In this document: positions 25,675 to 34,031 of the stretch, one piece after another
Layout: every line of letters begins with the position of its first letter
Numbering within the stretch: the stretch's first letter is position 1
Source of the DNA: Deltaproteobacteria bacterium
GTDB taxonomy: Bacteria; Desulfobacterota; Desulfobacteria; Desulfobacterales; JAFDMD01
Reading direction: 5' to 3'
DNA length: 64,000 nt
Assembly (NCBI GenBank): GCA_019306065.1
Contig: JAFDMF010000001.1
Coordinates: 1 to 64,000, forward strand
The notes under the pieces: generated by a model
What the model was told of the DNA's origin: nothing
Databases searched by the model: none
Seen by the model: the letters and a program-made list of their open reading frames with translations, nothing else
Program-made: the position numbers and the translations under genes

Positions 25675-27576
25675 ATGCTTAGTTTTATGCGCACACATGC
25701 AACCGGCTGGATTATTAAAGTATTGCTAGGCGCTATTGTGGTGGTTTTTATATTCTGGGGAGCTGGCTCTTTTAACTCGGAAAATAAAAACAACATCGGA
25801 ACAGTAAATGGCAAGCCTATAACAATTGAGAAATATAACGAAGTTTATAATAGACTTACGGCAGATATAAGCCGAAAGTTCGGAAAAGAACTGGATAAAA
25901 AAATGCTGAAAACATTAGATATAGAAAAAAAGAGTTTTCTTTATCTTGTAGATAAAATTATTTTATCCGACGAAGCAAAAAGACTTAATATTAAAGTTGC
26001 AAATCAAGAACTTGCCAATGCCATAAAAAAGAATAAAACCTTTCAAAACGAAAACGGAGTTTTTGACGATCAAATATATAACAGAGTATTAAACGCAAGC
26101 AGAATGACTCCCGAAAAATACGAAGCCTCTCTCAAAGAGGATATGGTTATACAAAAGCTTATAATGTTTGTTATAGGAAATGCAAAAGCAGGGGAAGGGG
26201 AAGCCCGTAAGTGGTATAATTGGCAAAATTCCTCGGTTAATATAAAATACCTTTTTTTCGATCCGTTATCTTATAAAAACATATCTGTTTCCAAACAGGA
26301 AATAAAAGATTACTTTAAAACCCATTCCCAAGATTACAAAACGCCAGAGCAGGTAAAAATAGAATATTGCAGTTTTAACATCTCCGACTATCAAAAAAAA
26401 ATCAATATTTCGGAACAGGAAATAAAAAATCATTATGAAACAAATATCGAAAAATATAAAAGTCCAAAAAAAGTAGAAGCAAGGCATATCCTATTAAAAC
26501 TTGATAAAGATGCAGATAAAAAAAAAGTAGCGGCAAGAAAACAGGAGGCTTATGATATAATCCGCAAAGCAAAAAACGGAGAAGACTTTGCAGAACTTGC
26601 GGTTAAATTTTCCGAAGGTCCAAGCGCCGCAAACGGAGGTTATATTAGTCCTTTTACCAAAGAAATGATGGTTAAACCTTTTAGCGAAGTCGCTTTTTCA
26701 TTAAAAGGGCAGGAAATCAGCCAGCCTGTAAAAACCGTTTTCGGCTGGCATATAATAAAAGCGGAAAAAATCCATAATAAAAAAATTACAAGTTTTAACG
26801 AGGCTAAACAAAATATAGCGACGCAATTAAAGGCTGAAAAAGCAAAAATTATGGCTTTTGCCGATGCCGAAGAACTTTATAACGCTTTAACCCTGCGATC
26901 CGATTGGACAGCGGTTTCAAAAGAAAAACAAATTTCCATTATTCAAACCGACTTTTTCACTTTCGACTCTCCGCATAGAGATATAGAAGATAAAGATACG
27001 GTTATAGAAGCGGCTTTTGCGCTTCAAAACATGGAGATAAGCGATATTATCGAATCAAAAAACGAGTTTGTAGTTATCCGCGTAATCGACAGAATTCTTC
27101 CTGAAATTCCGGCATTGGAAAAAGTCAAAGATAAAATTGAAAAAGATCTGAAAATAATAATCCAAAGAGATAAAGCAAAAAAGGATGCCCAAAACGCATT
27201 AAAAGCTTTAAGTAAAGATAAGGTTTTTGAAGATATTGCCAAAAAATATAATCTTGATTCGAATATTACCGGATTTTTCAAAAAAACAGAACGAATAAAA
27301 GATAACGGATATGATTCGATGCCGGTATCTAAAGCCGCTTTTGAAATAAGTTCCGAAAAGCCATATAAAATAGTATCCGTCAAAAAAGGCTGGTACCTAA
27401 TTGCATTAATAGATAAAAAATTTCCTAAAAAAGGGGAATTTGAAAAGAATAAAGAAAAAACTTTAAATATAATAAAAGAGATAAAACGAGAAGAATTATA
27501 TATAAAATGGCTTGCAGAATTAAGAAATAAAGCAAAAATATCAACAGGAAAACTCTTTAACAATAAAAAAAAATAA
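25675..27576 (+). CDS. ppiD: PpiD-like periplasmic foldase (SurA_N plus parvulin domains)
   Basis: A 633-residue protein matching PpiD in length and plan. One N-terminal membrane anchor (13-31, WIIKVLLGAIVVVFIFWGAG) precedes a SurA-type helical chaperone domain (about 40-200). A parvulin rotamase follows (about 258-360: KVEARHILLKL, FAELAVKFSEGPSAANGG, FGWHIIKAEKI). A large C-terminal domain completes it. It would sit at the inner membrane facing the periplasm and help newly exported outer-membrane proteins fold. GGAG lies ahead of the ATG. Confidence 0.87.
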   Translation: MLSFMRTHATGWIIKVLLGAIVVVFIFWGAGSFNSENKNNIGTVNGKPITIEKYNEVYNRLTADISRKFGKELDKKMLKTLDIEKKSFLYLVDKIILSDEAKRLNIKVANQELANAIKKNKTFQNENGVFDDQIYNRVLNASRMTPEKYEASLKEDMVIQKLIMFVIGNAKAGEGEARKWYNWQNSSVNIKYLFFDPLSYKNISVSKQEIKDYFKTHSQDYKTPEQVKIEYCSFNISDYQKKINISEQEIKNHYETNIEKYKSPKKVEARHILLKLDKDADKKKVAARKQEAYDIIRKAKNGEDFAELAVKFSEGPSAANGGYISPFTKEMMVKPFSEVAFSLKGQEISQPVKTVFGWHIIKAEKIHNKKITSFNEAKQNIATQLKAEKAKIMAFADAEELYNALTLRSDWTAVSKEKQISIIQTDFFTFDSPHRDIEDKDTVIEAAFALQNMEISDIIESKNEFVVIRVIDRILPEIPALEKVKDKIEKDLKIIIQRDKAKKDAQNALKALSKDKVFEDIAKKYNLDSNITGFFKKTERIKDNGYDSMPVSKAAFEISSEKPYKIVSVKKGWYLIALIDKKFPKKGEFEKNKEKTLNIIKEIKREELYIKWLAELRNKAKISTGKLFNNKKK

Positions 27577-27600
27577 AACCCCCACCCTTTACTTAACATA

Positions 27601-27629
27601 GTAGAGACGTTGCAATGCAACGTCTCTAC
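27601..27629. repeat. GTAGAGAC palindrome, 14-bp perfect arms
   Basis: Arms GTAGAGACGTTGCA and TGCAACGTCTCTAC around one central A. It starts 25 bp behind the PpiD-like stop. Same family as 10314 and 48246. Confidence 0.88.
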
Positions 27630-27815
27630 CGTCTTTTATATCTTGCAATTAAAAACCAATTCATTTATCCCCTTTGTATCTCTGTATATTAAATCAAAGT
27701 TCGGACAATTTTATGATTGATTTTAAAGTAGTATATGCAATAATATATCTATAATCTATATAAAATTCGATTTAAGCTTCGATTACCGATTATATATAAA
27801 GGGAGACTTTTCATA

Positions 27816-28769
27816 ATGAAATTGAGACGATTTATCTATATAGCAGCTATCATTCTTATAACCTTTGGGATAAATAAACATATAACATACAGTTTTGAAG
27901 TAAAAGAAAAAGCAAGGACATATTCTACCCTTCAAATAGGCAAAGGAACCGGATCCTATTCTTTACCTTCAACTGCCGGCAACCCGGGCGATGTGCTTTG
28001 GATCAACGAAAACAGAGAAGTAACATGGAAATATGTGATTCCCAAATGGAAACTTACCTTTTCGGAGCCGCTTTTAACAACCGAAGACAAATGCAATGAT
28101 AAAGTGGGATTAAATAAATTTCTTCCGTTAAATCCATATTATAAACCTAAAACCAAAGGTTATTGCATTGCAACATTAGACGGAACATGGGATGGAGTTT
28201 TAAAATATCAGGATAAAAACAACAAAATACAAGAAGGCGGGATTATAGCGCACGACGTTGGCAGGTATTGCGACGTTTATTATGAACAAGCATATAGTTT
28301 GCCGCCCGGATTCATAAATCAACTTTGGGATGCAATAACCTCAAGGCTTCCGAAAGATAGATATTGGGATAAATTCAAACCACTTGAACAGGAGGCTATA
28401 CTGGCTTTTGTAAAGGCTGTAACAGGCAAAAAGATATACTTAAGTCAATTTAACTATTATGAAACAGGGACGTTAGACCTGTCGATGTTCATAATCGGCG
28501 GATTCCGTCTTACAAATGAAAACCTGACAGACTTTCCCAACCCAGAGAAGCTTTCCGTTGCTGATCAGTGGGCTAAACAACAATTTCCTCTTTACGAAGG
28601 AAGTTTTTGGGATGGCAGCCTTCCTTTGGCATCTATGGTGTTGACACAATTAAAGGCTTTTTGTAGATTTCCTCCCAACTATACACAGAGTATAGATAAA
28701 AATGAAACGTCTTGTAAGGACGCAAACAACTATTTTTATACAAGCGTATATGCGATGTGCGTAAGATAA
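27816..28769 (+). CDS. Secreted protein of unknown function with a tail-fibre-like N-terminal motif
   Basis: A 317-residue protein with a Sec signal peptide (about 1-28, FIYIAAIILITFGINKHITY). Just behind it comes IGKGTGSYSLPSTAGNPGDV followed by LWINENREVTWKY. This resembles the YxLPxxxGxxGQVL...W motif common in phage tail fibres and bacterial surface proteins. The rest (about 85-317) is Trp/Tyr-rich with spaced cysteines (DKCND, GYCIAT, RYCDVY, AFCRFP, TSCKD, MCVR) that may form disulfides outside the cytoplasm. No catalytic motif is recognised. GGGAG precedes the start. It stands just ahead of queH, but a functional link is not evident. Confidence 0.6.
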   Translation: MKLRRFIYIAAIILITFGINKHITYSFEVKEKARTYSTLQIGKGTGSYSLPSTAGNPGDVLWINENREVTWKYVIPKWKLTFSEPLLTTEDKCNDKVGLNKFLPLNPYYKPKTKGYCIATLDGTWDGVLKYQDKNNKIQEGGIIAHDVGRYCDVYYEQAYSLPPGFINQLWDAITSRLPKDRYWDKFKPLEQEAILAFVKAVTGKKIYLSQFNYYETGTLDLSMFIIGGFRLTNENLTDFPNPEKLSVADQWAKQQFPLYEGSFWDGSLPLASMVLTQLKAFCRFPPNYTQSIDKNETSCKDANNYFYTSVYAMCVR

Positions 28770-28779
28770 ACTAAATAAT

Positions 28780-29367
28780 ATGAGTAAAAAATGTTTAATT
28801 CATGTTTGCTGCGCGCCATGTTCCGTTTATCCATTAAAAATACTGCAAAAAAAATTTGATTTTATAGTATGTTACTTTTATGGAAACAACATTCATCCTT
28901 TTACCGAATATATTAAGCGCCGAGATGCCACAATAAAATATACCGATTATACAGGGTTGCGTTTAATAATAAATAAAAAATACGATTTGGAAGGTTTTAT
29001 ACAAAAAGTTGTTTTCAGAGAAAATATAAGATGCGCCATCTGCTATTATGAAAGGTTAAAATCTGCCGCGAAAATAGCCAAAAAAGGCAAATTCGATTGT
29101 TTTACTACCAGTCTGCTTTACAGTAAGTTTCAAAAACATGAGGTGGTTAAATCTATAGGAGAAGCCGTAGAAAAAGAGACCGGCGCCCCTTTTTATTATG
29201 AAGATTTTAGATGCGGCTGGCGTGAAGGAATTGAAAAATCCAAAAAATTAAATCTGTATAGACAAGAATATTGCGGATGTATATACAGTGAAAAAGAGAG
29301 ATATTATAAAAAAAATGATAACAGTAACAAATCTTACCAAATATTTCGGGGACAAAAAAGCGGTTGA
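28780..29367 (+). CDS. queH: Epoxyqueuosine reductase QueH
   Basis: A 195-residue protein of the QueH (former DUF208) family, which reduces epoxyqueuosine to queuosine in the tRNA anticodon and is unrelated to QueG. Signature cysteines: HVCCAPCSVY (Cys10, Cys11, Cys14), RCAICYYERL, and the late FRCGW and YCGCIYS, which bind an Fe-S cluster and metal. The conserved FTTSLLYSKFQ is present. The downstream ABC ATPase starts inside its 3' end. No other queuosine genes are in the window. Confidence 0.92.
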   Translation: MSKKCLIHVCCAPCSVYPLKILQKKFDFIVCYFYGNNIHPFTEYIKRRDATIKYTDYTGLRLIINKKYDLEGFIQKVVFRENIRCAICYYERLKSAAKIAKKGKFDCFTTSLLYSKFQKHEVVKSIGEAVEKETGAPFYYEDFRCGWREGIEKSKKLNLYRQEYCGCIYSEKERYYKKNDNSNKSYQIFRGQKSG

Positions 29368-30289
29368 TAATATATCGTTTAATGTTTCCAAAGGAGAAAT
29401 TCTAGGATTTTTAGGACCTAACGGCTCTGGCAAATCCACTACAATGAGAATGGTTACAGGTTTTATTAAACCTACAAGCGGAACCGTATTTATAGATAAA
29501 CTTGATATGTCCCAAGATACAATGGCAGCTATGGCAAAATTCGGTTATCTGCCAGAAAACGCCGCTGTATATCCGGATATGACGGTTTTCGATTATCTTG
29601 AATTTTGCGCTTCCATAAGAGGTTTTAAAGGAAATTTTAAAAAAAAACGGGTAGAAGAAACTATCGAAAAATGCTTTTTAACCGAGGTAAAACAAAAAAG
29701 GATAGTTTGGCTTTCAAAAGGTTTTAAACAAAGAGTCTGTCTTGCTCAAAGCATTATTCATGACCCCGAATATCTTATATTGGATGAACCTACCAACGGG
29801 CTTGATCCGAATCAAAAAGAGGAAGTAAGGAGAATGTTAAAAAATATGGGAAGCAAAAAAGTTATAATTCTTTCGACTCATATTTTAGAGGAAGCAGATG
29901 CCGTATGTTCAAGGGCAATAATAATTGCAAACGGTAAAATAGTAGCGGACGATACTCCTGAAAATCTTAAAAAATACTCCCGTAAGCACGGAGCCGTTAC
30001 TCTTGAGATTTCCGAATGCGAGCCGGACAAACTTCTATCATTAATTAGAAATATCGAAAACGTAAATTCGGTTGAAATTACCAAAAAAAAACAGGAGATA
30101 TTAAAGCTTATTATTTTTAATGAAAAGGACGCCGTAATTTTTCCGGATAAAATAACTTCGGTTTTACATAACAGCGGATATAAAATAAATTCTATCTTTA
30201 TAGAAAAAGGGAAATTAGACGAGGTTTTTAGAAAGTTTACTTTAGAAAATAAAAGAGGAGAGGAAGATACAGTTGTGGACGTTTCATAA
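29315..30289 (+). CDS. ABC transporter ATPase, exporter type, without a permease gene
   Basis: About 324 residues from the ATG at 29315 (MITVTNLTKYFGDKKAVDNI); an upstream ATG at 29288 would add nine residues. Both starts lie within queH. Walker A GPNGSGKS, signature LSKGFKQRVCLAQ, Walker B LILDEPTNGLDP and the H-loop are complete. The C-terminal extension is seen in GldA/NatA/CcmA-type exporters. The next gene, 5 bp on, is smc on the opposite strand, so the usual membrane subunits (GldF/GldG-like) are not adjacent. It probably works with a permease encoded elsewhere. Confidence 0.88.
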   Translation: MITVTNLTKYFGDKKAVDNISFNVSKGEILGFLGPNGSGKSTTMRMVTGFIKPTSGTVFIDKLDMSQDTMAAMAKFGYLPENAAVYPDMTVFDYLEFCASIRGFKGNFKKKRVEETIEKCFLTEVKQKRIVWLSKGFKQRVCLAQSIIHDPEYLILDEPTNGLDPNQKEEVRRMLKNMGSKKVIILSTHILEEADAVCSRAIIIANGKIVADDTPENLKKYSRKHGAVTLEISECEPDKLLSLIRNIENVNSVEITKKKQEILKLIIFNEKDAVIFPDKITSVLHNSGYKINSIFIEKGKLDEVFRKFTLENKRGEEDTVVDVS

Positions 30290-30294
30290 CAAAT

Positions 30295-33200
30295 TTAACG
30301 AGCGTTCGAAGCAACCTTTACCGATACTATTTTCGACACCCCTTTTTTGCCCATCGTAACCCCAAAAAGCGTATCCGCAAATTCCATACTCCGTTTATTA
30401 TGAGTAACCATAACAATCTGAGTTTTTTCGCCTATTACTTTAAGCAGCCGGTTAAACCTGAATATGTTTGCCTCGTCAAGCGGGGCGTCTATTTCGTCTA
30501 ACAGACAAAAAGATGCGGGTTTGATAAAAAAAATTGAAAAAATAAAGGCTATGGCGCATAAAACCTTTTCTCCGCCGGAAAGAAGAGTAAGCCGAGCAAG
30601 TTTTTTGCCCGGAGGATGAATCACAATCTCAACTCCCGTTTCAAGAATGTTGTCCGGTTCGGTTAATATAAGCTTAGCGTCTCCGCCTTCAAAAAGTTTC
30701 GGAAATAAAACTCCGAGATTCTCATTTATCAAATTAAAGGTTTTTATAAATCTTTCCCGCGTAATATTATTTATTTTTTTTACTACCTTATATAAATCCT
30801 CTATAGCCTTATTAATGTCTTGTTTTTGAGCCGTTAAAAAATCGTATCTTGTTTTCAACTCTTCATATTCTTCTATTGCGCGTAAATTCACCTCGTTAAA
30901 TCCTGATGTAATTTTATCTTTAAGTTCGGTTAATTTTTTTTGATGTTCAAAAAGTTCGGTTTCCTGTTTTACGGCATAATTAAAAGGATTATTAAATATT
31001 GTTTCTTTAAACTCATCTAAACTTTTATGATAACGCTCTTTTATTCTTTCGTTTATATTTTCGCATGTCGCTTTTTTCCTCGATTGTTCCGGTTCAATCT
31101 CTCGTATCTTTCTATATATTTTTTCCAATTCCGATTTAACTGAGTCCGCCTCTTTTTTTTTCTCTTTTAACCTCAAATCTACGCTTTGATAATTGGCTTC
31201 AAAATTTTTAATGAGATTTTCTGTCCCATTTAAGTTGTCATATAAAATAAAAAGATTCTTTTTGCCGTTATTAATCTGGTCTTCTATCAAAACTAATCTA
31301 TTCTTTTTTTCTGCCGTTTGTTCGGAAAGCTTTTGAAGCCTGTTTTTACTCTCCTTATAAAAAGCGAATAATCTTTTTAATGTCGAAGCTTCGCTCTCCT
31401 TTTTTGCTTTCAGCGAGGTTATTTCAAGCTTTTTATCCACTATTATTTTATTAAATGTTTCCCCCTTATAAGAAACCTTTTCTATTTGAGAGGCGATATT
31501 TTCGATAAGGTTTTTGATATTTTCGGTTTTTTCTTCAATATCAATAAGCGCATCCTTTTGTTTCTTTATTTCGTCGTCAATATCGCTCTGTTCGCCTGCA
31601 AGTCTTTCTTCTTCCAACTCTGTTATTTTAAAATATTTCAAAGAATGCTTTAGGCTTTCTTCGGCAATATATAAACTTTTTTCAGTCTCCTGTTTTTGTA
31701 AATCCGCTTTATTCTTTTCCCGATTAAACGCGTCTATCATTTTTTCGGATATATCTGTTTTTGATTCGATTTCCGCAAGAATCTTTTTTTCAGAGTAAAT
31801 ATCGGCTTTTGTTTCTTCAATACGGGCTTCGATATTTTTAATCTCCTGCTTTTTTATTAAAATATTAGGAAGATTATCAGCGCTTCCGCCTATTATAATT
31901 CCTTTATCCAATATAATCTCTCCGTTTTTTGTAACAAATATTTTTTCACCCTGCTTTTTATCCCATAACAGTGCGGCATCCTCTATGGTCTCCGCCAGAT
32001 ATATGTTTTGAAATAATAATCCACATATCTTTTCAAACCCTTTTTTTATTTTAATATGATTTATAAGCTTATTCGAATTATTGCTATCATTCGCCAAAGA
32101 TTGGCAAATTGAAGAAAAAAAAATAAAACCGCTTCTGCCGAAACTGTTTTTAGCAAGAAAATCAATATATTCAAAAGAATCCTCTCTTTTATTTACAACT
32201 ATATATTGTAAAGCCTCTCCTAACGCCGCCTCTGTTGCGGTTTCAAAACCGGGATATGGCTCTATAATATCGGCTACAAGCTGTTTTATATCACCCTTGC
32301 AAATTTTACTACTCTTCATTATCGCTCTTACTCCCTCTTTATACCATCTAAAATCGTCTCTAATTTTGGTAAGAACAATAAGTTCTGACTTTAATTTTTC
32401 CTTTTTTATATCTGTCGCGAAATTTTTTTTAATCTGTTCCGAAAGCTGTTTTTCATTATTTTCAAGTATATTATATTCCTCTTTAATCTGCTCGGAAAGC
32501 TGTTTTATATGGTCCGCCGAAGATGCTTTTTTATTCTTTGCCTCTTTAACTTTTATTTCCAATTCTTTTTTTGTAATTCCGGCTTTTCTCTTTTCCTGCT
32601 CTATTGTTTTAAAACGTTTTGTAAGACTATCTCTGCCGCTTACCGCTGTATGATACATATTTTTAATCCGCGCTTCGGCGGCTGTCGCTTTCATAAGTTC
32701 CGATTTATTTTTTTCAAGCCGATTTTTCAGATCAGACAAAAAATTTATCGTATCTTTTGCGCTATATTCCTCCTCTTTTGCCGATTTGTATGTTCGGGCA
32801 AGATTTAAATCAATTTCTTTCAGTCTTTTTTTTATATCTTCAATTTCGGATAACAAAGATTGGTTTTTGGCGGTAAATTCGGCTTCCGAATCTTTGTCTG
32901 ATATTAAGGAAGCGGTTGTAGTTCTGTAATCTTTTTCAAGATGAGGCAGCTCGGTTTCAAATCTGTCTATTTTTCTATGCACCTCGAATTTCTTATTCTT
33001 TTTTTCGGATAATTCTTTCTCTTTTTCCTCTTTTTCAAATCTTACATTCTCGCAAAGAGCCTCTATATTCAATAATTCCGAAGAGTTTTTTATCTCCGAA
33101 TTCTTTAAGCTTGTTAATAATGCCTCATTTTTTTTAATATCTTTATTGATTTTATTATAATTAAAAATAGATATTAAAATTTCTAATATCTTAATTTGTT

Positions 33201-33867
33201 GTCTGTATTCTTTAAACCGATTTGCTTTTTCCGCCTGACGCTTTAAGCTTGTCATCTGACGTTTTACTTCCGATATTATATCGGTTACTCTTAAAAGATT
33301 CTCTTTTGCGGCGTCAATTTTTTTAACCGCTTCGGTTTTACTGGTTTTATATATTGCAACCCCTGCGGCTTCTTCTATAAAAAAACGTCTTTCCGCCGCT
33401 CCGGCTTCGGTTATGGCGCCGATATTTCCCTGAGTTATAATAGAATAGGTTTTATGCCCGGAACTGCTTTTTTCAAAAAGATTATGTATGTCTTTTAATC
33501 TGCATGGATGCTTATTTAAAAGATATTCGCTTTCGCCGGAGCGGCAAATGCGTCTTGTAAGCATAATCTCCGTATAATCGTCAAATTCGACGCCAGCGTC
33601 TTCTTTATGATTTTCAACGGTTAAACTGACTTCTGCAAAGTTTAAAGAATGGTTGGCCGGCGTTCCTGCAAATATCAGATCCTCCATAGATTTGCCGCGC
33701 AGCTTTTTGGCGCTTTGTTCCCCCATTACCCATAATAAAGCGTCTATAATATTGCTTTTACCGCATCCGTTAGGACCTACGATAGCGCATATTCCTTCCG
33801 GAAAAACAATCTGTGATTTATCTATAAAAGATTTAAACCCGTTTATTTCAAGCTTTTTTAGTCTCAA
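30295..33867 (-). CDS. smc: Chromosome segregation protein SMC
   Basis: A 1190-residue SMC of standard length. Its dimers with ScpA/ScpB compact and align chromosomes. The N-terminal head has Walker A GPNGCGKS (32-39), followed by two long coiled-coil arms. The hinge lies near 510-660 (YPGFETATEAALGEALQYIV). The C-terminal head has LLSGGEKVLCAIAF and Walker B CLLDEIDAPLD. The start is a TTG at 33867 (MRLKKLEINGFKSF), which matches the universal SMC N-terminus. scpA and scpB are not nearby. Confidence 0.97.
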   Translation of the reverse strand: MRLKKLEINGFKSFIDKSQIVFPEGICAIVGPNGCGKSNIIDALLWVMGEQSAKKLRGKSMEDLIFAGTPANHSLNFAEVSLTVENHKEDAGVEFDDYTEIMLTRRICRSGESEYLLNKHPCRLKDIHNLFEKSSSGHKTYSIITQGNIGAITEAGAAERRFFIEEAAGVAIYKTSKTEAVKKIDAAKENLLRVTDIISEVKRQMTSLKRQAEKANRFKEYRQQIKILEILISIFNYNKINKDIKKNEALLTSLKNSEIKNSSELLNIEALCENVRFEKEEKEKELSEKKNKKFEVHRKIDRFETELPHLEKDYRTTTASLISDKDSEAEFTAKNQSLLSEIEDIKKRLKEIDLNLARTYKSAKEEEYSAKDTINFLSDLKNRLEKNKSELMKATAAEARIKNMYHTAVSGRDSLTKRFKTIEQEKRKAGITKKELEIKVKEAKNKKASSADHIKQLSEQIKEEYNILENNEKQLSEQIKKNFATDIKKEKLKSELIVLTKIRDDFRWYKEGVRAIMKSSKICKGDIKQLVADIIEPYPGFETATEAALGEALQYIVVNKREDSFEYIDFLAKNSFGRSGFIFFSSICQSLANDSNNSNKLINHIKIKKGFEKICGLLFQNIYLAETIEDAALLWDKKQGEKIFVTKNGEIILDKGIIIGGSADNLPNILIKKQEIKNIEARIEETKADIYSEKKILAEIESKTDISEKMIDAFNREKNKADLQKQETEKSLYIAEESLKHSLKYFKITELEEERLAGEQSDIDDEIKKQKDALIDIEEKTENIKNLIENIASQIEKVSYKGETFNKIIVDKKLEITSLKAKKESEASTLKRLFAFYKESKNRLQKLSEQTAEKKNRLVLIEDQINNGKKNLFILYDNLNGTENLIKNFEANYQSVDLRLKEKKKEADSVKSELEKIYRKIREIEPEQSRKKATCENINERIKERYHKSLDEFKETIFNNPFNYAVKQETELFEHQKKLTELKDKITSGFNEVNLRAIEEYEELKTRYDFLTAQKQDINKAIEDLYKVVKKINNITRERFIKTFNLINENLGVLFPKLFEGGDAKLILTEPDNILETGVEIVIHPPGKKLARLTLLSGGEKVLCAIAFIFSIFFIKPASFCLLDEIDAPLDEANIFRFNRLLKVIGEKTQIVMVTHNKRSMEFADTLFGVTMGKKGVSKIVSVKVASNAR

Positions 33868-33885
33868 TCAATAACTATCCGTTTA

Positions 33886-34028
33886 GTTCCCGTAGAAACA
33901 AGCCTTCTTTTACTCGATTTCGGCGTTGGATAAAAATTTTAACCCTCGAAATACTTCTTGTATTCCTGCGGTTAAAATTTTTATCCGCCTTGAGCCTCAA
34001 GCACAATAAAACTTGTTTCTATGGGAAC
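33886..34028. repeat. Nested long hairpin element between aacS and smc
   Basis: Outer arms GTTCCCGTAGAAACAAG and CTTGTTTCTATGGGAAC (17 nt, one mismatch) enclose inner arms GGATAAAAATTTTAACC and GGTTAAAATTTTTATCC-type (about 17 bp, 33928-33944 with 33970-33986). The 143-bp unit fills nearly the whole gap between two minus-strand genes. Shortened relatives of its parts occur at 39365-39387 and 45195-45208. Confidence 0.75.
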
Positions 34029-34031
34029 TTG

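Noticed and set aside
27024-27620. 198-codon minus-strand frame inside the PpiD-like gene
   Set aside because: It is antisense to a well-supported coding region and Phe/Ser-rich, with no homology-like motifs.
32081-32653. 190-codon plus-strand frame inside smc
   Set aside because: Antisense shadow of the SMC hinge and coiled coil; the composition (Ser/Phe/Leu-rich) mirrors the opposite strand.
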